In this document: in pieces, positions 44,790 through 55,800 of the stretch | How the letters are laid out: each line of letters starts with the position of its first letter | How positions within the stretch are numbered: the stretch's first letter is position 1 | Assembly (NCBI GenBank): GCA_963580285.1 | Contig: OY757011.1 | Location: 154,741,245-154,805,244 of the forward strand | Source: Lucinisca nassula | Taxonomy: Eukaryota; Mollusca; Bivalvia; Lucinida; Lucinidae | DNA: 64,000 nt | Direction: 5' to 3' | Translations under genes and position numbers: made by a program | The notes under the pieces: generated by a model | The model's input: only the letters and a program-made list of their open reading frames with translations | Databases searched by the model: none | Told to the model about the DNA's origin: nothing

Positions 44790-46255
44790 AATCCCCCCCC
44801 CCCCACCCCTGGTCGTTTTGTTCCCAAGTCGTTTCGTTCCCAAGACGTTTCCCCTCCTAGTGGTTTCTCCCCACTTAGCCGTTTCGCCCCAAAACCGTGT
44901 CTCATACGAAATGTAACTCGTTGTGCTTGAAACATGCAATGCAGCCGAAAGCAAATAAATAAATAAACATGAACATGTAGTTGACTGATATTTTTGTCCT
45001 GGAAACATGTAAGCCATGAAACCGAGAGTACAAATAAGTAATGTAACAAATAAATAAGTATATAAATTAAACTGTAGCTTCATGGTTATATTGTGTGGCC
45101 TGAAAACATGTAATAGTTAAAAGAGGAGTACAGTGAACATACGGGTAATTTGTTTGATCTGAAAAATTAGTTCCGACACAGTTTTTCCTGTGTTTTTGTG
45201 TTGTGTGTGCGAGTGCTGTTTTGTTGTTTTTGTTGGTGTCTTTGTGTTTTCTTATGTTGCTTATCTTTAGTGTCTTGAGATGGCTGTGGTCTTTGATTGT
45301 GGCATTTCCTTAGTAACCTTCTTATTATTTTGTAATTTGTAAAAGAGGCATACAAAGAACATAAACTATCAAAAATAAATAAATAATATAAAATAACCTG
45401 TCCCACAAAGTCCATGTTGCCATCGCTCACATTCATCACAATAAACAGAAAAGCGGCGGTCATCTACTTTTCTTTCTTCATTATTTCATTTTTGTATCGG
45501 TCACCTGTGTATCAGAAAATCATTTGCTAGGTCTAGAAAAAAAATTTGAATAAAGGTAAAATATGATTGTTTACCTGATTGATATACATTTCTTCATAGC
45601 CTCAGTGTTGTCCATATAGTTGTACATCAGTTGAACACTTCACATCTAAATCTTGAAGGGCATGATGTATTGTATACAGACTTGATTGAATCCATGCAGC
45701 TATTCTGTCTATGATGTAAGTCATATAATTTGTCAAAGAAATCAATATCTCGAGACGTGATTTCCTTTTGTCATAGAAGTTAACAATAGTAGTGTATGGT
45801 ATGACAAAATATACATAATGAAACACAGCTGATCTTAAATAGCAGCTTACATATCAAAAATGTGGGACCAATGTCTCGGAAGTTTTGTCCAGACTGTATT
45901 TTTGACTTTTATTACTTAGCTACATTGATCTATAAGGTTCATATAGATTAAGTTACCTTTCTATCATAAATATTTCAGTTGTTAAGACTACCAAAAACCC
46001 ACAAAAATTATTTCTTTTACAGTGGGCATACTTATAGGAAAGAGGCATATAGTAAGACACAGAAATGTGTGTATTCGATGAGGTGATATGTTCCCCAAAA
46101 AGTTCTCTTTAAGAGCACACAATCTAATATAAAGAACAGTTAAAAAGAATATAGATGCATCAACACACATAATATAGATGCATCAACCAATTCTCTTGAT
46201 CATTAACAAAGCTTTTCCTGATCTTGCAATGATCTAGAAAAATGGTTTCTTTAAT
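44790..46255. other. Intronic spacer, mostly unassigned
   Basis: Apart from a possible small exon at 45398-45467, I see no motif, repeat family or coding signal. A C-run sits at 44792-44803. Confidence 0.45.
45398..45467 (-). other. Possible exon or relic encoding a Cys-rich WQH zinc-finger motif
   Basis: One minus-strand frame reads VDDRRFSVYCDECERWQHGL followed by CGTG, ending ACAG before GTTATT, a weak splice donor. The C-x2-C-x2-WQH-x2-C pattern is typical of small zinc-binding modules seen in FLYWCH/MULE-type and related proteins. The upstream side has stops and a purine-rich acceptor region, so a working exon is doubtful. It could be a transposase remnant. The other frame carrying an ATG (MTAAFLFIVM) shows no similarity that I recognise. 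Confidence 0.3.
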
Positions 46256-46260
46256 TTAAA

Positions 46261-49062
46261 CAAGAGGGCCCAGAGGGCCCTGGTTCGCTCACCTGATCCA
46301 AAGCATAACAAGTGGGCCCCGGGCAGGGTCAATTTTGGCCCCAGGGCTAAAATTTGAACAATCTTGGTAGAGGTCCACAAGATGAAGCTTCATATCTAAT
46401 ATGAAAGACCTGGGCTTTCTGGTTTCAGAAAAGAAGATTTTAAAGGTTTACCCTGCATATAGAAGTCTATGTAAAACAAGATTTTCCCTATATAAGTCTA
46501 TGTTAAACCAAAGGGCCCCGGAGCGGGGGCATTTTTGGCCCCCGGGCTATAATTTGAACAATCTTGGTAGAGGTCCACTAGCTGAAGCTTCATAACAAAT
46601 ATCAAAGACCTAAGCCTTGTGTTTCAGAGAAGATGATTTTTAAAGATTTTCCCTATATAAGTCTATGTAAAACCAAAGGGCCACATGGCGGGGCATTTTT
46701 GGTCTCAGGCCTATAATTTGAACAATCTTTATAGAGGTCCACTAGCTGAAGCGTCATAACAAATATAGAAGACTTAAGCCTTGTGGTTTCAGAGAAGAAG
46801 ATTTTTCAAGATTTTCCCTATATAAGTCTATGTAAAACAAAAGGGCCCCGGAGCGGGGGCATTTTTGGCCCCAGGGCTATAATTTGAACAATCTTGGTAG
46901 AGGTCCACAAGATGAAGCTTCATACCAAATATCAAAGACCTGGGCCTTGCAGTTTCAGAGAAGAAAATTTTTCAAGATTTTCCCTATATAAGCCTATGTA
47001 AAACAAAAGGGCCCTGGTGCGGGGGCATTTTTGGCCCCAGCATTATAATTTGAACAATCTTGGTAGGGGTCTACTAGATGAAGCTTCATACCAAATATCA
47101 AAGACCTGGGCCTTGCCGTTTCAGAGAAGAAGATTTTTCAAGATTTTCCCTATATAAGCCCATGTAAAACCAAAGGGCCCCCATGCAGGGGGCATTTTTA
47201 GCTCCAGCACTATAATTTGAACAATCTTGGTAGGGGTCCACTAGATGAAGCTTCATACCAAATATCAAAGACCTGGGCCTTGCGGTTTCAGAGAAGAAGA
47301 TTTTTAAAGATTTTCCCTATATAAGCCCATGTAAAACCAAAGGGCCCCCGTGCGGGGACATTTTTAGCTCCAGCACTATAATTTGAACAATCTTGGTAGG
47401 GGTCCACTAGATGAAGCTTCATACCAAATATCAAAGACCTGGGCCTTGCGGTTTCAGAGAAGAAGATTTTTCAAGATTTTCCCTATATGAGCCCATGTAA
47501 AACCAAAGGGCCCCCGTGCGGGGGCATTTTTAGCTCCAGCACTATAATTTGAACAATCTTGGTAGGGGTCCACTAGATGAAGCTTCATACCTGGTCAAAG
47601 ATCTGGGCCTTGCGGTTTCAGAGAAGAAGATTTTTAAAGATTTTCCCCAATAAGCCCATGCAAAACCAAAGGGCCCCCGTGCGGGGGCATTTTTGGCCCC
47701 AGCACTATAATTTGAACAATCTTGGTAGGGGTCCACTAGATGAAGCTTCATACCAAATATCAAAGACCTGGGCCTTGCGGTTTCAGAGAAGAAGATTTTT
47801 CAAGATTTTCCCTATATAAGCCCATATAAAACCAAAGGGCCCCCGTGCGGGGGCATTTTTAGCTTCAGCACTATAATTTGAATAATCTTGGTAGGGGTTC
47901 ACTAGATAAAGCTTCATACCTAATATCAAAGACCTGGGCCTTGCGGTTTCAGAGAAAGAGATTTTTAAAGATTTTCCCTATATAAGCCCTTGTAAAACCA
48001 AAGGGCCCCCGTGCGGGGGCATTTTTGGCCCCAGCACTATAACTTGAACAATCATGGTAGGGGTCCACTAGATGAAGCTTCATACCAAATATCAAAGACC
48101 TGGGCCTTGCGGTTCCAGAGAAGAAGATTTTTCAAGATTTTCCCTATATAAGCCCATGTAAAACCAAAGGGCCCCCGTGCGGGGGCATTTTTAGCTCCAG
48201 CACTATAATTTGAACAATCTTGGTAGGGGTCCACTAGATGAAGCTTCATACCAAATATCAAAGATCTGGGCCTTGCGGTTTCAGAGAAGAAGATTTTTAA
48301 AGATTTTCCCTATATAAGCCCATGAAAAACCAAAGGGCCCCCGTGCGGGGGCATTTTTGGCCCCAGCACTATAATTTGAACAATCTTGGTAGGGGTCCAC
48401 TAGATGAAGCTTCATACCAAATATCAAAGACCTGGGCCTATGCGGTTTCAGAGAAGAAGATTTTTCAAGATTTTCCCTATATAAGCCTATGTAAAACCAA
48501 AGGGCCCCCGTGCGGGGGCATTTTTAGCTCCAGCACTATAATTTGAACAATCTTGGTAGGGGTCCACTAGATGAAGCTTCATACCAAATATCAAAGATCT
48601 GGGCCTTGCGGTTTTAGAGAAGAAGATTTTTAAAGATTATCCCTATATAAGCCCATGCAAAACCAAAGGGCCCCCGTGCGGGGGCTTTTTGGCCCCAGCA
48701 CTATAATTTGAACAATCTTGGTAGGGGTCCACTAGATGAAGCTTCATACCAAATATCAAAGACCTGGGCCTTGCGGTTTCAGAGAAGAAGATTTTTTAAG
48801 TTTTCGGTGAAAAAAATCTATTTTTGGCTCCTGTGACCTATATGTGCAATGGACCGGAACCATTTGAACAACTTTGAAAGGGGACCACCTAAGGATCATT
48901 CCTGTGAAGTTTGGTCAAAATCCGATCAGTGGTTTAGGAGGAGATGTCGTTTGAAGAAAAGTTTACGGACGCACGCACGGACGCACGGACGGACGCACGA
49001 CGGACGACGGACAAAAAGTGATCCCAAAAGCTCACCTTGTCACTACGTGACAGGTGAGCTAA
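46261..49062 (+). mobile_element. Family-i tandem-repeat element, complete (type A units)
   Basis: 5' end CAAGAG with palindrome AGGGCCCAGAGGGCCCT and GCTCACCTG. About fifteen type A units follow, spaced 166-167 bp (for example GATGAAGCTTC at 46911, 47077, 47244, 47410, 47576). The last unit passes into a GTGACCTATATGTGCAATGG stretch and a (ACGGACGC)n simple repeat. The 3' hairpin AGCTCACCTTGTCAC/GTGACAGGTGAGCT ends at 49060, followed by nine A. Unit GC blocks here read GGGCCCCCGTGCGGGGGC, unlike those at 12-15 kb. Confidence 0.92.
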
Positions 49063-49069
49063 AAAAAAA

Positions 49070-49200
49070 CTAGAGCTGTCAGTGAAACTGACTAGGGCCC
49101 CGGCAGCGCTATCAGAGGAGTAGGAAAATTTGTGGACGGACAGACGGACGGACAGAGTGATTACTATAGGGCACCCACACTTTCAGTGCGGGGCCCTAAA
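49070..49200 (+). mobile_element. Minimal hairpin-ended element, family iv
   Basis: Only about 131 bp. 5' end CTAGAGCT with palindrome GTCAGT-gaa-ACTGAC, then AGGGCCCCG. 3' hairpin AGGGCACCCACACT/AGTGCGGGGCCCT then AAAAA. It follows the A-run of the preceding family-i element directly. A second 5' end of this family lies at 61275. Confidence 0.8.
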
Positions 49201-49204
49201 AACA

Positions 49205-49910
49205 AAAAAAAAAAAACCTCTGTTTGCCTTTTCTAGTAAAAACAGGTTTACATGTCAAAATACTGTTGCAAATAAGAAAACAAATTCTACTATTTGACAG
49301 AATTCAAAATACTGAGACAAAACTTTCTCTAGGAACAACAGATTTACATGTCAAAACACCATCACCATCGAAAGTAAGATTACAATACAATATTGTGACA
49401 AATGGACAGAATATATATTGTAAGTTAGTTCTTCAACTGACAATGTGTCTAGTCAGACATTTAATATGAAGGCAGCAAATGTTGTTCAAATGTATAAGGA
49501 AAGAATTATTATTTTTCAAATTATTCTGCAATACATCTAAATGAATATAGTAAGAAGTAGTTGTTGAAGACTACCATTTAAATTAACCAAAACATGCATC
49601 AAAACATACATTTAATACAACATAATAAAAATTTACACATATAAAACTCAAATCTTTGAAACCTGCACTGTATCAATAGACTATCAAATGTTCTATGATC
49701 TTTATAAGTAGTATAGTTTTATCTTGTAAATCATACTTTCCCCCAACATCTTAACTTACACATATAACCCTGGTTGTCTATATAAAAAAACAACATTTTA
49801 CATAAGTTTTTATATTCTGACATGAATTATAATAAAAAGTTGAAAACATTGAGAAAAGGTAAATTGTTCATTCTAGGTAAATTCTACTGACACTAAAAAA
49901 AAAATAGAAA
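49205..49910. other. No recognisable feature
   Basis: AT-rich spacer. A block repeated twice (TTTACATGTCAAAATACTGT near 49247 and TTTACATGTCAAAACACC near 49332) is the only pattern noted. Confidence 0.45.
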
Positions 49911-49913
49911 AGT

Positions 49914-50548
49914 GTTTTCAGAGGAAAACATATGTCCCCCCACCAGCATCTTGACATTTCTTCTGTATATGGTCTTCCAGTAAAATTTTAGCTTTTTTTA
50001 GCCAACAATTTGACAATGTTTTGAGCCCTGTGACCTTGTAAATTAGTCAAGGGCACCAAAATGTAAATGGTTCTGAAGACCATCCCACCTATTTTATGTA
50101 TGAACTTTGAACCAAATCCATCCAGGGTTCAGGAGATAGAGTGCAGAAACTTATTTTTAAAAAGTTAGGTCATGAGTGACCTTGAAGATCGGGTCAAGGT
50201 CACCAAAATCTAATCAGTTCTTGAGACCATCCCACTTATATAATGTACCAAGTTGAACCAAATCCATCCATTAATTCAAGAGATAGAGTGCAGACAAGCG
50301 TGCATTTTTGGCCTATAATTTGACTGTTTTGAGCCCTGTTACCTTGAAAATTAGGCCAAGGTCACCAAAACCTAATCAAATCTTCATCCTGTCCTAGTGT
50401 AATAGCCATGGAAATATGTTTCAAATCCATCCACTCGTTCATGAGATATTTTGCAGACAAGAAATTGTCACGCCGACGCTGACAGACACTGGCGGGATCT
50501 GCACAAAAATCAGTATGTCCCCCTCCCTTCGATGGGGACGATAAAAAA
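49914..50548 (+). mobile_element. Hairpin-ended element, family v (ATATGTCCCC type)
   Basis: 5' palindrome GTTTTC-AGAG-GAAAAC (49914-49929), then ATATGTCCCCCCAC. 3' hairpin TATGTCCCC ... GGGGACGATA (50513-50542) then AAAAAAA. The body has about three units of about 150 bp around TTTTGAGCCCTGTGACCTTG and AAATCCATCCA. Non-coding. Confidence 0.8.
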
Positions 50549-50814
50549 AAGATTTTATCATCTTCTACTCTGAAAGTAGGACTACAAAACTGGAATAAGG
50601 GTCTGCCGTAAGGAGATTTAACAAAATCAAAATGTGAGATAAATATAATGAAGGTCCTATAAATGCCAACTTTCCTTTTCCCATATTGTTTTTCAAAAGT
50701 ACCATATTCCTCACTTCTGAATGAGGACCTATTCCATTATTTGAATAACACATTTATGAGATGTAATGCTTTCAATGATGATCGTAAAAATGGCACTTTT
50801 TAAAATGAAAATAA

Positions 50815-52221
50815 CCATCGGAAGAGATGGCAAATCCCTGACCAAAAGCCAATATGGCCTTCAGAAGATTGTTCACCAATAGAAAGTGCACCAGAATTAA
50901 ACCAGCAATATATCACAAAAGTACTGCAGTTATGGCCACCACAAGATTATACTGTCAGGGGAGATAACTCAAAAACCAGGGCACTCAGAATTGTGTTCTT
51001 GTGCATGACATGCCTGCTTAAGCTCATGTTTTTATGCACGAAGTACCATCAATATGTCTCAAAGGGTATTGGAGATATGGTCATACTGTTATATTGGATG
51101 GGTAGATAACTCAAATACCACAGCACCAACAGTTGTGGTTCTTGGACAAAACACCCCTTCTGTACCTTGTATCCAATTGCACCAAGTTCCTTAAATATAT
51201 CTCAAAGGGTCTTGGACTTATGGCCATCCCAAGGTTATATTGTCACGGGAGATAACTAAAAAACCAGAGCACCCAGAGTTGTGTTTCTTGAGCATGACAC
51301 ACCTGCTTAACCTCATGTACAACTGCATCAAGTACCACTAATATGTCTCGAAGGGTATTGGATGTACGGTCCTCACAAGGTGGTCATGCTGTTGCATTGG
51401 AAGGGGAGATAACTCAAACAGCATAGCACTTAGAGTTGTGGTTCTTAGGCATGAAGCACCATCTCAACCTTGTATACAATTGTTCCAAGTACCATCAATA
51501 TATCTAAAAGGGTATTTGAGATATGGCCATCACAAGGTCATATTGTCAGGGGAGATAATTCAAAAACCAGGGCATCCAGAGTTGGGGTTCTTGCACGTGA
51601 CACACCTGCTTAACCTCATGTATAACTGTACCAAGTACCATCAATATATCTCGAAGAGTATTGGAGATGTGGCCGTCACAAGGTAGTGATTCTATATTAT
51701 TGGAAGGGGAACTAACTAAAAAACCATGGGACCTAGAGTTATGCATGACACAACGCCTTGGCCTTGTGAACAACTGTGCCAAGTTTCATCAATATATCTT
51801 AAAGGGTATTGGAGTTATGGCCATCACAACGTAGTCACTCTATTTTATTGGAAGGGGAGATAACTCAAAAACCATAGCAACCAGAGTTGTGGTTCTTGTG
51901 AATGATACACTGTCTCCGCCTTGTGAACAACTGTGCCAGGTACCATCAATATATCTCAAAGGGTATTGGAAATTTGGCCATCACAAAGTAGTCATTCTAT
52001 TTTATTAAAAGGGGAGATAACAAAAAAAAGTGTGGCATCCAGAATTCTGGTTCTTGTGCATGACATGACGTCTCAGCCTTGTGAACAACTGTGCCAAGAA
52101 CCATCAATGAATCTCAAAGGGTATAGGAGTTATGGCCATCACAAGGTTGTGTCTACGGACGGACAGACGGACGCCAGGCTGATCCCTATATCCCCTAAAT
52201 CTATTTGGTCGGGGGATAAAA
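50815..52221 (+). mobile_element. Hairpin-ended tandem element, family vi
   Basis: 5' palindrome CCATC-ggaaga-GATGG (50815-50830), then ATCCCTGACCAAAAG. 3' hairpin TATCCCC ... GGGGGATA with CTATTTGGTC in its right arm (52189-52218), the inverse of the 5' motif, then AAAAA. The body has about eight units of about 155 bp with GGGGAGATAACTCAAAAACC, GTACCATCAATATATCTC and GGTATTGGAGATATGGCC. Non-coding. Confidence 0.85.
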
Positions 52222-52225
52222 ATTT

Positions 52226-52398
52226 AGATATTTTTTCTTCTTTCTGCTTCAAACACGGACCATTGCGGGTGTTTGTTAGAAATGCCTCAGTTCTTAGGAG
52301 TACCCGCAGTCTATGTTTTGAGCGAAAAAAATATATAGCCCTGAAAACTCCACTTTTCTCTATATAATGTGGGGTTTAACAGAAGTTTATTTTTGTGA
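52226..52398 (-). mobile_element. Foldback MITE (FB family), truncated, beside the Helentron
   Basis: The central arms GCGGGTGTTTGTTAGAAATG and AGTACCCGCAGTCTATGTTT and the GTGGGGTTTAAC segment are recognisable. The low end is truncated next to the family-vi element. The high end TTTTTGTGATG is the usual FB terminus, so foreign sequence (the Helentron side) starts at about 52399. Confidence 0.75.
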
Positions 52399-52447
52399 TG
52401 TCTGTAAGTGGTGGCCACCCAAATCATGCCAAACCACCAGCAATACC

Positions 52448-52464
52448 TACCTTTTGAAAAGGTA
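52448..52464 (-). other. Candidate 3'-side terminal hairpin of the Helentron
   Basis: TACCTTTTGAAAAGGTA is a perfect 8-bp palindrome about a single central base, some 220 bp beyond the recovered stop codon of the EEP tail. Helentrons end near a short hairpin. No A-run or matching inverted motif proves the terminus. Confidence 0.4.
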
Positions 52465-52683
52465 AGTACTGCATTTTATCTGGTGGGTGAGTGCACTGCA
52501 AAGTACCATACAAACCACCTGACAAAATTTCCAAGATGTTATGTGAAAAAGTGCAGTATTTTATGATCTGACCAATGGATTCCTCTGTTCCAATTTTACC
52601 AAATTAATAAAAAAAAAATAGTAACCTTAATATGAAAGGTTGATATTATGCATTTAAAACTGAGTGGGTGACAAAGACTTTAA

Positions 52684-52857
52684 TTATGTGGATTTTATGT
52701 GCAGAAAAACTATTTTGTGATCTGACCAGTATGTTTCACACGTTCCAACTGCACCATCCACATCTGGAAAATCAATATTAGTAAATATCAAATCAAGCGT
52801 TGTCATATTATCTGTGGTACATTCATTTATCAGCATTTTGCATGAAAACATTTCACT
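52684..52857 (-). pseudogene. Detached C-terminal tail of the Helentron EEP endonuclease
   Basis: Immediately past the stop of the long helicase frame, another minus-strand frame (offset by one base) encodes 57 residues ending in TAA. They include ECTTDNMTTLDLIFTNIDF and YWSDHKIVFLHI. The LDLIFTN and SDH blocks are the last conserved parts of EEP-family endonucleases (the catalytic Asp-His pair lies in SDH). The upstream part of the domain is at the end of the frame at 52853-56017. The frame break therefore splits an otherwise complete nuclease domain. Too short to be noticed as a gene on its own. Confidence 0.88.
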
Positions 52858-55800
52858 TCATTTTCTTAACTATGTTATGTTTTAACAAAACGTCAATATT
52901 GAAATCTCCAATTATCATCAATGGCTTTGATGGGATCAAATATGGAATAAGTTCTTTGTTCAGAGAAGAAAGAAGATTACTGTCAGACATTTGAGGTGAC
53001 TTATACAAAAATACTATCTGACTCTCAATCAAGACGTGGCTGGCAGTTACCATGATAAATTCTAATGTATCTGAACTATACTTTCTATCTTGTATTATAA
53101 TGGTATCATCTTTGGCATAAACTGCTAACCCATGAGCAGGTCTTTTGCAAGTATTGCATCCAATTTGGTCATTTCTAATCAAAAAGTAGCCTTCTATTGC
53201 ATAATCATTATCATTATCAGGCTGATGTAATCGTGTTTCTGCTAATCCAAATATGTGGGTTGACAACAAATTTTTGTCATGTCTAATATCATCAAAATGA
53301 AGATTCAAGGATCTACAATTATTGAAAGCAACTTTGAAATGTGAAACTGGATCTATCAATTCTAAAGAAGTATCACACAGTTCAAGCACTGCTGTTTCAT
53401 GCAAACGTTGCATTTCTGTCTTAACTTGATCATCAACTTGTAATGCTTTCTCATTAAAGTTGAGGATCTGAAGTTTTTCAATTGATCTTACTCTGCTTAA
53501 TGCAACATAGTGTAAATGTGGAACTTTGCGGGGTTTGCGCTGTGATAAATCAATGACAACTCTTTCAAGGGTACTACCTTGGGCTCTATGTACAGAACGT
53601 CCTGCAGAAGGTTGCAAAGGGAACTGAACTCTCTGAAATGTCTTTCTGTTGTATGTAAATGACCTGTTGACATCAAAAATTGGTGTCCAGTTATCATCAA
53701 TACTGCTATGATACAGTCCCCTATTTTTGTATTTGATTCTTGTTTCTATTCCTGCTTTCTTATCATCAAACTGAACCCAAATGATGCTTGGACGTTGTGT
53801 GGTTTGTAATTTATACTCAATTAACTTAACTACACATGATGCTCCATTAGCTAGTCCCTCTTCTGTTTTTATGTTTATTGTTAAATCATAAATCATGTCA
53901 ACAACAACTGTTAAAGAGCAATGCAAATTTGCTGTTTGGTTTGGATCTGTTACATTCTTTAGGTTCTTGAGCGCGCAGTCGATCTTTTCTTTAGATAACT
54001 TAGGCGAGACATATGTATCCATACATGGTATTTCAACCTTTTCTGTCGCCATATTTCTTATAATTCCATCATTAAAAACATGCATGAAATAGTTTTCTGC
54101 AAAGAGATGTGGGGCATTTTTCTGATACTCAATATCAATTGTAGTAACTTCACACTGCTTCAACCTAGTCTTGTCTTCAGAGGTCAAGGTATTGATTCTC
54201 AATCTATTTAGCAATTCGGCAAATTCAAGGTCATCTTTCTGTCTCATAATTTCTGTTAATTCAAACATAGTAAATAAGTCTTTCCAGAGATTTCTTGATA
54301 AAGCAGCAGCATCATGTTTCATATCATTAAATATCCAATCACCACTCACTGGTTTCAACTGATAAAGATCACCAACAGCAATAATGCTAACACCACCAAA
54401 AGGTGTTCGAGTTCCTTTCAATGCTTGAAGTCTTTGATCAATGAAATTCAACATAGAATTACTAACCATTGAAATTTCATCAATAATTACAACTGACAAA
54501 CCTTGGTACTTTGATCTAAAGGTATTAAGACTGTCACATGTTAATGTTTGATCTGATTGCTTATACTTTTGCTTAAATGCAGATGAGATGGTAGAGCCAT
54601 TAATATTAAATGCTGCTTTTCCTGTAAAAGCACAAAGAAGAACCCTTGTATGATCAGCATCTTCTCCTTCTTTCAGATTTAATATTCTAAACAAAGTCTG
54701 ATACAATGCTCGAATAACTAGACTTTTTCCAACACCAGCTCCGCCAGAAAGAAATACATATAAAGGGGCATCCTTTGTTTTAATCCAGTGTATCACATGA
54801 TTGTAGAACTGTTTCTGTTTACTATTTAAACACTGCAAGAGCTTTCTATATTCAATATCAGACATGATATTTTCATTTACATTAATTTGAGGTGCAGAAA
54901 CATAACATCCAATTTCAGTCCCTATATCATAATCTCTATGTTCAATCCTATCAGGATTATAATATATAAACTCTTCTGACTCAACTGGTTCTATTTCATC
55001 ATCATCACTTTCAACTTGCTGTGTACTTGGTGCAATATCATCAAATGCATTATATTCAGCTTCTGCTAAATCTCTTGCTAATTCCAACTCTTCAGCATGA
55101 TGTTCATAAGCTGAACATTTATGATCTATCATATGCCTTATAGACTCATAGTGTTCTTTATATGTACTAAAAGTTCCAAGTAAGTCAGTCTCTTCATTTC
55201 TCCATGGGTAAAATAGTAAAAGTTTCTCTCTGTAATGGTTCTCTTCGTCTGTTTTGAGATTGAATCTGACATACCGTATTATTTTAGGATTACGACATTG
55301 TTTGATTTTTATGCCATTCTTTAAAGTTAAAATAGTTTTACTGCCATCAAAGCATTCTCCATCTGACATTTCTGCATTTTTCTCACAATCTTGCTCCTCC
55401 TCATCCCTATAGTCATTCTGTCCATCTGGGTAAATTACTTCTAACTCTGACACATAATCAGCTAAACAATACTTTTCCAATGGTTTGGGACGATTTGAGT
55501 ATCTTTTAATTTTATTGTCTGACATTATATCTATTGAGTCTGCAGGCAACTCATCAAGCACTGACTTTGGTTTCAATAATTGTACTCTCTGATTTGGAAG
55601 TGAGGTGTTTATGAAGACAACACTCCTTGAACTTTTAGTCAATGGCATTTGCAGTACCAAATAAACTGCCTCTTGTGCACTTACTTCAACACTGTTTGAA
55701 AATACATTTCCAATATGTCTAACTTGTCTTTTGAGATCCATGTTGCCATTCCTTGCTTCTTTTGCAGCTGCATGCAACAAATTACTCATCCCTCTTTGGG

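Noticed and set aside
52400..52620. Host exon on the minus strand (frame with a possible donor after TTTTCAAAAG)
   Set aside because: Its first part aligns with the end of the Helentron EEP tail as a decayed duplication, so it belongs to the element.
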